Source: Desulfosporosinus sp. HMP52 (lineage in GTDB: Bacteria; Bacillota; Desulfitobacteriia; Desulfitobacteriales; Desulfitobacteriaceae). From it: DNA of 63,839 bases. Both the position numbers and the translations under genes were made by a program. Below, one piece after another: positions 44,343 to 52,660 of the stretch; within the stretch, counting starts at the first letter, position 1, and each line of letters starts with the position of its first letter. Where the stretch lies: positions 1-63,839 of the forward strand of contig NZ_JMGA01000052.1 of the NCBI RefSeq assembly GCF_000765145.1. Reading direction: 5' to 3'. The notes under the pieces are model-generated. The model did not search any database. It was not told the DNA's origin and saw only the letters and a list, made by a program, of their open reading frames with translations.

Positions 44343-46103
44343 GTGAAAAAATTCTTGACTGGCAACGAAGCCATTGCTCGTGGTGCTTATGAAGCGGGCT
44401 GTCTCCTAGCAGCCGCTTATCCAGGTACGCCCAGCACGGAAATCCTGGAAAATATCTCCCAGTACTCTGAAATCTATTCCGAGTGGTCTCCCAACGAAAA
44501 GGTGGCCTTGGAGGTTGCTAGCGGGGCCTCCATCGCCGGCAGCAGGGCCTTAGCTGCAATGAAGCACGTGGGCTTGAATGTGGCCTCAGACCCGATGTTC
44601 ACTATGGCTTATACGGGTGTCAACGGCGGCCTTGTCGTCGTTAATGCGGACGACCCCGGACTCCACAGCTCTCAGAATGAACAAGACAACCGACTGGTTG
44701 CCCCTCATGCCAAAGTGCTCATGCTAGAGCCTTCCGACGGCCAAGAGTGCTTGGATTTTGTCAAAGCAGCCTTTGCTTTAAGCGAGGAGTTCGACTCCCC
44801 GGTGCTCTTCCGGGTGACTACCCGGGTCTGCCACAGCAAAAGCATCGTGGAGACCGGAGAACGGGTAGAAGCCGGCGTAAAACCTTACGTCAAAGACCCT
44901 GCCAAGTACGTAATGTCCCCCGGGAACGCCCTCAAACGGCATCCGGTGGTGGAAGAAAAACTACTACGGGCCAAGGATTACTCCGAAACATGCCCCTTCA
45001 ACCGAATCGAATGGGGGAACCGAAAAATCGGCATCATCACCAGTGGGATTTCCTATCAGCACGCCAAAGAGGTTTTTGGAGATCAGGCCTCCTATCTCAA
45101 GCTGGGCATGACCTACCCTTTGCCGGAGCAAAAGATCAGGGATTTTGCCGCCCAAGTCGATACCCTGTATATCATCGAGGAGAATGATCCTTACCTGGAG
45201 CAACAGGTCCGGTCCCTAGGCATCTCATGCATTGGCAAGGAACGGATCCCCATTTGCGGCGAGCTGAATGCAGAGATCGTCCGCCGGGCCCTGCTTGGGG
45301 AAACTGAACCCAAAACCTATCAGGTGTCCCAAAAACCAACGGCACGCCCCCCGGTCCTTTGTGCCGGTTGTCCACACCGCCCCCTATACGTGGCCCTTAA
45401 AAAACTCAAAAACATCGTTGTCACTGGCGATATCGGCTGCTACACACTGGGCATGGTGCCACCCCTAAGCATGTTGGATACGGTCATCTGCATGGGTGCC
45501 GGAATTTCCTCCGGCATTGGGTTCGAAAAGGTCAACAGGATGGCGGGCCGCAAGGAAAAAATCTTCGGAATCATGGGCGACTCCACCTTTTTCCATTCCG
45601 GCATCACCAGCCTGATCGATGCCGTTTACAGCAACAGTAATATGGCGATCATCCTGCTGGACAACAGCACAACCGCCATGACCGGTCACCAAGAGAACCC
45701 GGGCACCGGTGTCAACTTAATGGGACAGCCGGCACCGGTGATCGATCTAGTCAACGTAGTAAAAGCCGTCGGCGTCAAGCCGGAAAATATCCGTATCGTC
45801 GACCCTTACGACCTCGCAGAAACCGAAAAAGCCGTGCAGGAGGCCTATGCTTCCCAGGAGCTCTTTGTGGTCGTCACCAAACAGCCCTGTGCCCTGATGA
45901 AGGACGTACAGAAAAAACGGGAAGGTCTCTACTGCTACAGCGAGGCCGAAACATGTAAAAAGTGCAAAGCCTGCCTCAGAACCGGATGCCCGGCTATTGC
46001 CATGAAAAATGGAACGATCCACATAGATAAGGCCCAGTGTAACGGGTGCACTTTGTGCCAACAGGTGTGTAAATTCGATGCCATCGCGAAGGTAGGTGAA
46101 TAA
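44343..46103 (+). CDS. iorA: Indolepyruvate:ferredoxin oxidoreductase, alpha subunit
   Basis: 586 aa, GTG start. N-terminal pyrimidine-binding region (LTGNEAIARGAYEAGCLLAA, AAYPGTPSTEIL), TPP-binding domain with GDIGCYTLG (about 361-369), IMGDSTFFHSGI and DNSTTAMTGHQENPG, and C-terminal ferredoxin domain CKKCKACLRTGCPAI plus CNGCTLCQQVCKFDAI with two 4Fe-4S sites. It oxidatively decarboxylates arylpyruvates (from Trp, Phe, Tyr) to aryl-acetyl-CoA, reducing ferredoxin. 62 nt after the transporter, 1 nt before iorB. Confidence 0.96.
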   Translation: MKKFLTGNEAIARGAYEAGCLLAAAYPGTPSTEILENISQYSEIYSEWSPNEKVALEVASGASIAGSRALAAMKHVGLNVASDPMFTMAYTGVNGGLVVVNADDPGLHSSQNEQDNRLVAPHAKVLMLEPSDGQECLDFVKAAFALSEEFDSPVLFRVTTRVCHSKSIVETGERVEAGVKPYVKDPAKYVMSPGNALKRHPVVEEKLLRAKDYSETCPFNRIEWGNRKIGIITSGISYQHAKEVFGDQASYLKLGMTYPLPEQKIRDFAAQVDTLYIIEENDPYLEQQVRSLGISCIGKERIPICGELNAEIVRRALLGETEPKTYQVSQKPTARPPVLCAGCPHRPLYVALKKLKNIVVTGDIGCYTLGMVPPLSMLDTVICMGAGISSGIGFEKVNRMAGRKEKIFGIMGDSTFFHSGITSLIDAVYSNSNMAIILLDNSTTAMTGHQENPGTGVNLMGQPAPVIDLVNVVKAVGVKPENIRIVDPYDLAETEKAVQEAYASQELFVVVTKQPCALMKDVQKKREGLYCYSEAETCKKCKACLRTGCPAIAMKNGTIHIDKAQCNGCTLCQQVCKFDAIAKVGE

Positions 46104-46104
46104 G

Positions 46105-46674
46105 ATGAATAAAAGCGTAATGTTGGTTGGTGTGGGCGGCCAAGGGACGATCCTCACCTCGAAAATACTGGCCGAAGGTCTCCTCGGAGCGGGTTATGAT
46201 GTAAAAATGTCCGAAATTCACGGCATGGCCCAGAGGGGCGGAAGCGTGACCACACACATCAAGTACGGCGAAAAGGTCAATTCCCCTATTATCAATAAAG
46301 GGGAAGCCGACGTACTGATCGCTTTCGAGAAAGTGGAAGCCTTGAGATACCTCTGCCATCTGAAGGCAGGCGGAATCCTGATTGTCAGCGACCATGAGAT
46401 TTACTCTCAATCTGTACTTTCCGGAACGGAGGACTACCCCCAGGAGATTATAGAGAGCCTAACCCAGGCGGTTGAGCGGACCATCGTTCTACAGGCTGTG
46501 AAACTCGCAGAGCAACTGGGCAATATCCGAACCCACAATATTGTACTTTTAGGTGTGCTAGTCAAGGCTCTAGGCCTAGAACAGCTCGATTGGGTTCAAG
46601 TGATGAAGGACCTTATCCCAGAAAAGGTTCTTGAGGCCAATGTGAAGGCCTTTAAGACCGGATTAGCCGTCTAA
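46105..46674 (+). CDS. iorB: Indolepyruvate:ferredoxin oxidoreductase, beta subunit
   Basis: 189 aa from ATG 46105 (AGGTAGGTG upstream). SVMLVGVGGQGTILTSKILA and SEIHGMAQRGGSVTTHIKYG are the gamma-type domain motifs of 2-oxoacid oxidoreductases. Pairs with the alpha subunit directly upstream. Confidence 0.95.
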   Translation: MNKSVMLVGVGGQGTILTSKILAEGLLGAGYDVKMSEIHGMAQRGGSVTTHIKYGEKVNSPIINKGEADVLIAFEKVEALRYLCHLKAGGILIVSDHEIYSQSVLSGTEDYPQEIIESLTQAVERTIVLQAVKLAEQLGNIRTHNIVLLGVLVKALGLEQLDWVQVMKDLIPEKVLEANVKAFKTGLAV

Positions 46675-46698
46675 CATCCTGCTGTCCAGTCAAGGTTT

Positions 46699-46745
46699 AA
46701 AGGGAGTGTCGCATACTTCGTAAGTAGTTTTGCAACACTCCCTTT
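46699..46745 (+). terminator. Strong hairpin after iorB
   Basis: AAAGGGAGTGTCGCA and TGCAACACTCCCTTT, one mismatch, 17-nt loop. Ends the purK-iorB transcript. Confidence 0.75.
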
Positions 46746-46770
46746 ATCAATAAAGTTCAATTATCCCATT

Positions 46771-47580
46771 TTAATTCAGAGTTGAAAGTATTTGAAATAT
46801 CTCCTCATTATCTGGTTGGCTCTCGATTGGGTGAACATCAATAAATTGTATCTTACCCTCTTTGTCGATGATGAATAAAGCCCTTTCTGCAATACCAGGG
46901 ATCGGATCTCCCTCACGAAATACTCCATAATTCTTTGCTACTTCCCCATGGGGATAGAAATCTGAACATAATGGATAGCTTATGCCACCTATGGATTTCT
47001 GCCAGGCCTCATGGCTAGGGATACTGTCTACACTTATACCCAAAACTTGGGTATTGAGCGCTTCGAAACGAGATATTTCTTTCTCGTAGGAAGGCAATTG
47101 GGAACTTCAGATTGGAGTCCAATTAAGAGGATAGAAAGCTAAGAAAACATTTTTCTTTCCCTTGAAATCACTTAGAGAAATAGTGCGTTCTCCATGCGCT
47201 TTAAGGGTGAAGGAAGGGGCTGAGAAAAAAGCTGTATCCTGAGGAGGTACCCGGTTCATTGCGCCTCCGGAGTTCAGGAAGAAGAAACCGGATTCGCTCC
47301 CTTTAGCTTTTTCCAGGAAACTTCGGATTGCTTCAATTGCTTCTGGGGGCAGGATTTGCTCAACCCTGGTGGATGACCACGAAGTATTCTGCGTATCAAA
47401 CAGCGATTCAGCTGGAGCCCAGAATTCTATTGCCTCCGATAGTGTAACCTCATCTATAAACACCTTTATAGGAGATCCGACTCTGTCAAAGTTGTTATCA
47501 AATTCTCCAGTTCTACTTTGGGACCAAGGAATATTCCCTGTGATCGGAGCAGGGCTATCCGTTTTCGGAGTTATCTCCAA
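46771..47580 (-). CDS. Peroxiredoxin with in-frame UGA at the catalytic site, fused to an FAD-oxidase tail
   Basis: The reading frame is open from a TTG at 47580 (AAAGGCTGGG upstream) to 46771 apart from one TGA at 47107-47109. Around it the protein reads AFYPLNWTPI-[UGA]-SSQLPSYEKEI; PxxxTxxC is the peroxiredoxin catalytic motif, so UGA stands exactly where the peroxidatic Cys belongs and probably encodes selenocysteine. The rest (LGISVDSIPSHEAWQ, SDFYPHGEVAKNYGVFRE) is a normal AhpE/BCP-like peroxiredoxin. The N-terminal 100 residues (ESLFDTQNTSWSSTRVEQIL, FFFLNSGGAMNRVPPQDTAFF) are the end of a berberine-bridge-type FAD oxidase, joined at about SAPSFTLKAHG. If UGA is a stop, both halves are dead. 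Confidence 0.75.
47061..47093 (-). promoter_or_regulatory. bSECIS-like hairpin behind the UGA codon
   Basis: On the minus strand CTTC-CT-ACGAGA, 8-nt loop AAGAAATA, TCTCGT-TTC-GAAG. The inner 6-bp stem starts 19 nt after the UGA and the loop 25 nt after it, inside the usual range for bacterial SECIS elements. The loop G is at position 3. Confidence 0.5.
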
Positions 47581-47662
47581 TATATTACCCAGCCTTTCGT
47601 CAACTTAAACCGATAATGCTACCTTAATTGATAGTTTCCGAATATCCCAGCATGCTTACCTT

Positions 47663-47820
47663 TTACGATGAGCACGACCTTACATAATCAACTGGTACAT
47701 CCATACGATTAGCCGTTTCTTCAATCGAAAGTCCAGTTTCTATAAATCTCTTAACAACAATAACCATGTTTTCCCCTACTTCAATAATGTGCTTATCTAA
47801 GTCATAGAAATGAGCTACTC
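47663..47820 (-). pseudogene. VOC/glyoxalase-family C-terminal remnant
   Basis: Reads [20 protein letters not shown] then RFIETGLSIEETANRMDVPV and a stop at 47663-47665. FYDPDGHxIEVGE is the last metal-ligand strand of VOC proteins, followed by a helical tail typical of some Firmicute members. The N-terminal part is gone. Confidence 0.65.
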
Positions 47821-47896
47821 GCTGGTCCCACGAATGTTCAAAGAGTGGATGAATATATTCACGTCATCTTCCTCAAAATACAACTCACATGCTTAC

Positions 47897-48055
47897 ACAA
47901 ACATCAATTTTACTAACCTTAAAATCAAGAACACAGGAATGGGCATTTCTGAAGACGATCTTCCTTTAATATTCGAGCGATTTTACCGTGCAGATAAATC
48001 CCGAACTCATGAGACAGGAGGAACAGGAATTGGTCTAGCGTTCCCAAAGAAATAA
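47897..48055 (+). pseudogene. Partial copy of the Met-rich sensor kinase gene
   Basis: From [20 protein letters not shown] through [10 protein letters not shown] to GGTGIGLA it is almost identical in DNA to 32385-32510, then jumps to the gene's last codons (PKK, PKE in the parent) by an internal deletion. Everything N-terminal of the ATPase domain is missing. Confidence 0.9.
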
Positions 48056-48218
48056 AAGTGGCCAAGGGTTAATCCTCGCCACTTTTACTATTGCGAACAT
48101 CAAGTTATGAACGTTTTTGGGAACTAAACCCCATCAAGCACTTGTGATGAGCATGTTCAAACTAAGCATTGCCTACGATCGAAGATCTAGTAAAAAGTGA
48201 TCTTAGAAATTCATCATG

Positions 48219-48641
48219 CTACTTCCCGTCTTCTGTTCCAATTCCGTTCATCATCGAACTTCCGGAACTGGCAGCACTATTTCGGTTGGTCATCATATTT
48301 CCTCCAGACTGACTCATGAATTGGCTCATTTTATCAAGGTTATCTTGTCCCATAAGGTCCTTTACATTTGGGTCTGAATTCATCAGATCTTGCATAGCCT
48401 TAACATCCCCTGTTTCCATGGCCTTCTGCATCCCCGCCGAATTATGGAGATTTTGCATAGCGTTCGAATTCATTAACCTTTGATGTTGACCTGGTGAAAA
48501 AGTCTGCTGCATGAAGCCTTGCATTTGACTCATCCATCCGTTGCTTTGAGTCGTTCCAGCTAAAGCTGGTAAAGCCAAAAGCCCAACTGCCAATGTTGCA
48601 GTTCCTGCAATTGCCGTAATCTTTTTACTGATTTTTCTCAT
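48219..48641 (-). CDS. Exported Met-rich protein, paralog 1
   Basis: 140 aa. Signal peptide about 1-28 (TAIAGTATLAVGLLALPALA). The mature part is rich in Met, Gln and Asn with HQRLMNSNAMQNLHNSAGMQ, GDVKAMQDLMNSDPNVKDLM and MSQFMSQSGGNMMTN, about 18 Met in all and no Cys. Paralog of 60676-61107 (about two-thirds identical by eye). Probably a secreted or wall-associated binder of Cu(I)/Ag(I); inference from Met content, neighbours and the shared upstream box at 48737-48766. Confidence 0.8.
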   Translation of the reverse strand: MRKISKKITAIAGTATLAVGLLALPALAGTTQSNGWMSQMQGFMQQTFSPGQHQRLMNSNAMQNLHNSAGMQKAMETGDVKAMQDLMNSDPNVKDLMGQDNLDKMSQFMSQSGGNMMTNRNSAASSGSSMMNGIGTEDGK

Positions 48642-48736
48642 CCTATATTCCCCCTAATTTAATCTCATCTTTGTTAGCTTTGATTTTTTGCCTCGCTGAT
48701 CTTCATGTCTTTATTTTAAACTTCATGTGCGATTTT

Positions 48737-48766
48737 CTCATGAAAATGTAATGAATTTCTCATGAA
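48737..48766 (-). promoter_or_regulatory. Triple TTCAT direct-repeat box
   Basis: Minus strand: TTCATGAGAAA, TTCATTACATT, TTCATGAG, three half-sites exactly 11 bp apart. 96-125 bp ahead of the Met-rich gene. Same element at 57921-57950 and 61191-61220. Confidence 0.7.
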
Positions 48767-48799
48767 GAAAGGACCCTGATTGAGAATCAGAGTCCTTTC
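48767..48799 (-). terminator. Terminator of the Met-rich lipoprotein gene
   Basis: GAAAGGACCCTGATT and AATCAGAGTCCTTTC with a 3-nt loop, one mismatch. Confidence 0.7.
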
Positions 48800-48814
48800 T
48801 TCATCATATAAAGT

Positions 48815-49255
48815 TTATTTCACACCTAGGGCTTCCTTAACCAAGGGCTGCAGGGCTGGATCTTTTAGCATTGCTTCGAACGTAGCTTTCATTTTTGGAT
48901 CGGCCATGATCTCTACCATAGGCTTAAACATTGACGGATTAGCCATAATACCGACCATGCTATCTTTATTTTCACTACTCCCCATTATACTAATCATATT
49001 CTTTTGAACATCGCTATTTTTCATCATATCCACCATTACAGGCATCATTTTTGGAGACCCCATTACTTTAACCATGGACTGGCGTGCATCAGGTGAACTT
49101 AAAATATCCATCATAGCCGTGGGATTGCTGGTCATATACTGGGTCATGTTGCTAGAATTCATCATATCTTTTGTTTGACTGCCACATCCGGTTAGACTTA
49201 ATATGGCAATAGAAGTCAGGCCTATAAACACTATTGATTTTATTTTCTTATTCAC
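48815..49255 (-). CDS. Met-rich lipoprotein
   Basis: About 146 aa from GTG 49255 (GGAGATGA upstream). Lipobox LSLTGC (about 18-23), so it is a lipoprotein outside the membrane, processed by Lgt (gene at 51511). The rest is built from repeats of the kind S/P-x-M-x-x-(M/V)-V-x-(I/M)-M: TSNPTAMMDILSSPDARQSM, GSPKMMPVMVDMMKN, GIMANPSMFKPMVEIMADPK. About 25 Met residues. It has a decayed copy at 33255-33405. Likely metal binding; family name not known to me. Confidence 0.78.
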   Translation of the reverse strand: MNKKIKSIVFIGLTSIAILSLTGCGSQTKDMMNSSNMTQYMTSNPTAMMDILSSPDARQSMVKVMGSPKMMPVMVDMMKNSDVQKNMISIMGSSENKDSMVGIMANPSMFKPMVEIMADPKMKATFEAMLKDPALQPLVKEALGVK

Positions 49256-49823
49256 AACTATCATCTCCAACTCTTAAATCACTTTTTAATAAGTCCGTTA
49301 CTAATAAAAATACTTAAACCATAGGCAAAGGGCATTGAATTAGGTAAAGCCAGATAACAAGATAAAACCAAGGACCTAAACTTAAAGAAATTTCTCTTAA
49401 TCCTAACGCTAGGAAATTAGCCCAATTATTTTAAAATTTCCGATAAGCAGACACCTCCTATGCTAGGGATTTATATGTAACCAAAGTATCCCTTAAGAAA
49501 ATGGCTTCTACCTCTAACTTACCTAAATTTGGTGCAAGTTTAGACTCGTATGTCTTCTGCCTCAAAAATCTTCTTCTATTTACATCTAAGTCGCGCCTGG
49601 GATTGAGAAAATTAATTGTTTATCCTCGTTTTCAACGAAGTAATTCATTCATAGTGGATAACTTTAGTATAGCAGTTAATCCATCCTAAATTGTGAATAA
49701 CCTATGAATTTGTCATAAAAAGTTGAGAATTGGCGTAGATTTGATCTAATATGAGACAGCCAAGAATACATAACTATTTCTCGCTAAATTCACAAAAATC
49801 CGCTACAGTAAGGTGAAGTAATT
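49256..49823. other. Intergenic stretch with a degenerate regulatory box
   Basis: No gene supported. A TTCAT-type box lies at 49691-49718. Confidence 0.4.
49691..49718 (-). promoter_or_regulatory. Degenerate TTCAT direct-repeat box
   Basis: Minus strand TTATGACAAATTCATAGG then TTATTCACAA: three half-sites 11-12 bp apart, weaker than at 48737. About 440 bp ahead of the Met-rich lipoprotein start, so a long leader would be needed. Confidence 0.35.
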
Positions 49824-49876
49824 ATCAAAGAACTGAATGAACTGAAGTTTTACCTCAGTCCATTCAGTTCTTTGAT
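49824..49876 (-). terminator. 16-bp hairpin after the NlpC/P60 gene
   Basis: ATCAAAGAACTGAATG and CATTCAGTTCTTTGAT perfectly pair, 18 bp after the gene's end. Confidence 0.7.
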
Positions 49877-49893
49877 TGGTTGCTATATGCATA

Positions 49894-50685
49894 TTAAATT
49901 CGTCGCGCGCCGAGGTAACGTTTTGACCAATAACTTTCTGTCAAACTATGAATACCTACTCCTTCACTAGCTGCTCCAAGCGTACGTCCTCCACCAATAT
50001 AAATACGCACATCGGTAGCTCCTGGGGCATAGGTTTGAAAGAACACGAGATCTCCTGGTCTCAACTCATCACGACTGACAGGTACGCCAAGTTTATACTG
50101 TTCAGCTGCAGTTCTCGGTAATGAAATACCAGAGGCCTTAAATACATACTGCACAAACCCTGAGCAATCGAACCCTTTCCGACTCGTTCCACCCCAAACG
50201 TAAGGGATACCTTGTAAACTTAGGGCATTGCTAATAAGCTTGTCCATATCTGAACTACCCCTTGACACTTGGGATACCGAAACCTGTTTAGGCTTCGAAT
50301 TTACAACTTTCTGTGAAGGAGTGCTGGGTTTTTTAGAGATCTGAGGCGATTGAGACGTCTTACCTTCTGAAGCTGGAGTTTTCTTTTCAACAGGAGTTGA
50401 TGTTTTCTTTTCCTTAGGAACATTATTACTTTCAGGTATTTGTGCCACGTTGGTTTTGACCTCAATTGCGGAGGTCCAATTAAATGCTTCACGCATTTTT
50501 TGAGAATATACGTCTGATTTAGAGACAGCTAAAGGAGAAGCCTTGAGTACAGTACTCTGCACAGTAGGAGACTTTGGAGTAGCTTGAGAATCTAGAATAG
50601 CAGCCTGAGCCCCCGGTAAACTACTTGTCAAAAGAATACCGGCAAGGGCTACCCCACTAACCCACGTTTTATTGAGAATTAACAC
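49894..50685 (-). CDS. Secreted NlpC/P60 cell-wall endopeptidase
   Basis: About 263 aa from the GTG at 50685 behind AAAGGTGG. Signal peptide about 1-28 (VSGVALAGILLTSSLPGAQA), Ser/Lys/Pro-rich linker, then the NlpC/P60 domain: catalytic Cys in KGFDCSGFVQYVF, His in GGGRTLGAASEGVGIHSL region and GDLVFFQTY. Cuts peptide stems of peptidoglycan. The leader holds a c-di-AMP riboswitch, a common control of wall hydrolases in Firmicutes. A truncated copy with its own riboswitch piece is at 59755-59990. Confidence 0.92.
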   Translation of the reverse strand: MLILNKTWVSGVALAGILLTSSLPGAQAAILDSQATPKSPTVQSTVLKASPLAVSKSDVYSQKMREAFNWTSAIEVKTNVAQIPESNNVPKEKKTSTPVEKKTPASEGKTSQSPQISKKPSTPSQKVVNSKPKQVSVSQVSRGSSDMDKLISNALSLQGIPYVWGGTSRKGFDCSGFVQYVFKASGISLPRTAAEQYKLGVPVSRDELRPGDLVFFQTYAPGATDVRIYIGGGRTLGAASEGVGIHSLTESYWSKRYLGARRI

Positions 50686-50706
50686 TAAATTGGTCCACCT
50701 TTCATA

Positions 50707-50820
50707 GCTTACGAGGTTAGTTGACGGATTCGGGCAGAAGGTGTAAGCCCTACATGGTCTAACCATGATTCACCCCACATGAAATCCCCCGTTCTGAGTC
50801 TCCTGGAGATCAGATTAAGC
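50707..50820 (-). ncRNA. c-di-AMP riboswitch (ydaO/yuaA type)
   Basis: Minus strand shows the conserved core: AACGGGGGA, GGGGTGAATC, AGGGCTTACACC and CCCGAATCCGTCAACTAACC, closed by GCTTA...TAAGC. It ends 21 bp before the NlpC/P60 start. High c-di-AMP normally turns such genes off. Confidence 0.9.
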
Positions 50821-50986
50821 ACTTTGATTATTATGTTCTTTATTTCGTACAGAGGTAATTTAAGAATAAAAGCCCTGCAATCGGCACCTAGAAAATCCCT
50901 CCTTTCTATCACTTGCAGGAACAATCTCAAATCTCCTAGTTAACACCTCAAATTATACTCCTTAAATATGAATTTCCTGCGAACGC

Positions 50987-51028
50987 AAAAAAGGTAGTTT
51001 CTCCCACGAGGAGCCACTACCCTTTTTT
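50987..51028 (-). terminator. Rho-independent terminator
   Basis: AAAAAAGGTAGT and ACTACCCTTTTTT with an inner CTCC/GAGG pair; ends the 51074-51280 gene. Confidence 0.75.
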
Positions 51029-51073
51029 GTTGCTTTTAAGGCTAATTCCTTTTACATTGCACCGGGTGAGCAG

Positions 51074-51280
51074 TCAAATTAGAGAAAGCGTAGTATGGTT
51101 ATTAAACATCCTCAGCATACAAGTCATTACAACATGATTACCCTCCACCAAGACAAGCTCATGATCTACTTGATTCTGCGTAAGATACCTTTGAGCATCG
51201 GAAAAGATCTTTCGAGCATCAATAATACTTTTGTATTTTCCTACAATGCCATTTGTTTTCTTTCCCTTCAAGATAAGCAT
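51074..51280 (-). CDS. Hypothetical 68-aa protein
   Basis: 68 aa from ATG 51280 (AAAGGACG upstream); a longer ORF to 51331 has no ribosome site. Reads MLILKGKKTNGIVGKYKSII then DARKIFSDAQRYLTQNQVDH, a mixed alpha/beta small protein without Cys clusters or membrane segments. Not recognised. It follows the 55-aa metal-site protein gene by about 35 nt and ends at a good terminator. Confidence 0.6.
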   Translation of the reverse strand: MLILKGKKTNGIVGKYKSIIDARKIFSDAQRYLTQNQVDHELVLVEGNHVVMTCMLRMFNNHTTLSLI

Positions 51281-51314
51281 AAATATTCGTCCTTTCGTGA
51301 AGCCATCTTTAGAA

Positions 51315-51482
51315 TTACTTCTTTTCTTCAATGGGTATTAAATTTTTAGTTTCATGTTGATCCTGACAATTCTTTTGGTCATGCTGATGCCCTCCACAGC
51401 AGCCCATACCCCGCCTATGCATAAAGAACATCATCCCAAATATAAAGAAATACCACCCATATTGATTTAAGAATTCCCACAT
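51315..51482 (-). CDS. Small membrane protein with Cys/His-rich tail
   Basis: 55 aa from the ATG at 51482, behind AAAGGAGG. One membrane helix (YGWYFFIFGMMFFMH, about 8-22), then RRGMGCCGGHQHDQKNCQDQ HE-type cluster with three Cys and three His. Lies just after lgt in the copper region. The tail resembles metal-binding tails of small proteins near copper ATPases; copper or zinc binding is inferred. Too short for most automatic calls. Confidence 0.65.
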   Translation of the reverse strand: MWEFLNQYGWYFFIFGMMFFMHRRGMGCCGGHQHDQKNCQDQHETKNLIPIEEKK

Positions 51483-51510
51483 AATCAGAGACCTCCTTTA
51501 AATCTAGTAA

Positions 51511-52290
51511 TTAATTTCTCGTCCCATTCCTTGGTATAATTAGCACAGCAGCAGAAACAAGAGCTATAAGAATCATTCCCACACTACTCCACTGTGCTGA
51601 CGTCAAATTAAACAGATAGCGGGCGCCATCCCCTCGTAAAAATTCTAACGCAAACCGTCCTAGTGAATAGAGCACAATATAGGTTAAAAAGATGATACCC
51701 CTCGGCCATTTGCGCCAACGCGAAAGGATTATGATCAGAGCAAAGACAACCATGTCCCATTGCCCTTCCCATACTTCTGCAGGCCATAGGGGTTGACTGC
51801 CATAAGCTTCATAAGCTGGAGTTCCCGAAGGATAAACCAAGCCAAAACCCTGGTTGGTTGGGCTACCATAGGCGTCACCATTGAGAAAGCAAGCAATTCT
51901 CCCCAGTCCCTGCCCTAAGATAATTCCTGGGGCAGCAATATCAGCCATTTTCCAAAAATCAAGTTGGTGTTTACGAGTATAGATCCATCCCACAATAAAA
52001 GCCCCAACCAAAGCTCCTTGAATTGCCATCCCACCGTGCCATATCATAAAGATTTCGGAGAGATGCAGGGAGTAATAATCCCATTCGTAGAAGAAGACTT
52101 GCCAAAGACGTGCTCCAATAATGGCCCCTATCACTGCATAGATTAACAAGTCTATAAGATGCTGGCGGTATTCCTTTTCAGAAGGTGCTAAATGATAAGC
52201 TACCCCTAAACCAATTAATAGTGAGATGGCAACGACTACACCGTAAGACCCTAGAGAAAATCCCCCAATGCTGAATAAGGTTTGTAGCAA
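51511..52290 (-). CDS. lgt: Prolipoprotein diacylglyceryl transferase
   Basis: 259 aa, TTG start behind AAAGGAGG. About seven membrane helices. IWHGGMAIQGALVGAFIVGW (about 83-102) with the essential His, and GRIACFLNGDAYGSPTNQGF (about 137-156) are the Lgt signature. It attaches diacylglycerol to the lipobox Cys of pre-lipoproteins. In a copper region it could be a second, dedicated copy. Confidence 0.95.
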   Translation of the reverse strand: MLQTLFSIGGFSLGSYGVVVAISLLIGLGVAYHLAPSEKEYRQHLIDLLIYAVIGAIIGARLWQVFFYEWDYYSLHLSEIFMIWHGGMAIQGALVGAFIVGWIYTRKHQLDFWKMADIAAPGIILGQGLGRIACFLNGDAYGSPTNQGFGLVYPSGTPAYEAYGSQPLWPAEVWEGQWDMVVFALIIILSRWRKWPRGIIFLTYIVLYSLGRFALEFLRGDGARYLFNLTSAQWSSVGMILIALVSAAVLIIPRNGTRN

Positions 52291-52427
52291 ATTTGTGTTC
52301 CTCCTTTAGAACAGTTTTCTAACAATAAAGTAGCTTACTAAATATCAATTGGATTATTATACGACTCATTTCTTTACTAAAAATCCAGACGCGCTCATGA
52401 ATAACTGTAACTCAATTAGCCTCGTTC

Positions 52428-52646
52428 TTATCCCATGATCCTCTTCTTCACCACAGGAATGACGATCGGCATGAAGACAATCATACTTAGGATGAAAACC
52501 CAAACCATACCGCCGACCCGGGCAACAGCAGTATAGGTATTTCCGTCCACCCATGTGATGACGAGAAAAATAAAGGTTATTGCTAGCGAAAGTACCGTGT
52601 AAACCACGGAAGCCTGCCTAGCGGCTTTTGCTTCTAAATCGTTCAT
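52428..52646 (-). CDS. Small two-helix membrane protein
   Basis: 72 aa, two membrane helices (about 16-34 and 45-66) with an NTYTAVARVGG loop. It starts 14 nt after copA ends and is probably co-transcribed. Not recognised. Confidence 0.65.
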   Translation of the reverse strand: MNDLEAKAARQASVVYTVLSLAITFIFLVITWVDGNTYTAVARVGGMVWVFILSMIVFMPIVIPVVKKRIMG

Positions 52647-52660
52647 AGTAAGACCTCCTC

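Noticed and set aside
44343-46103. Possible internal frameshift because long ORFs exist on other frames
   Set aside because: The frame is continuous through both TPP and ferredoxin motifs; other frames are shadows from GC-rich codon use.
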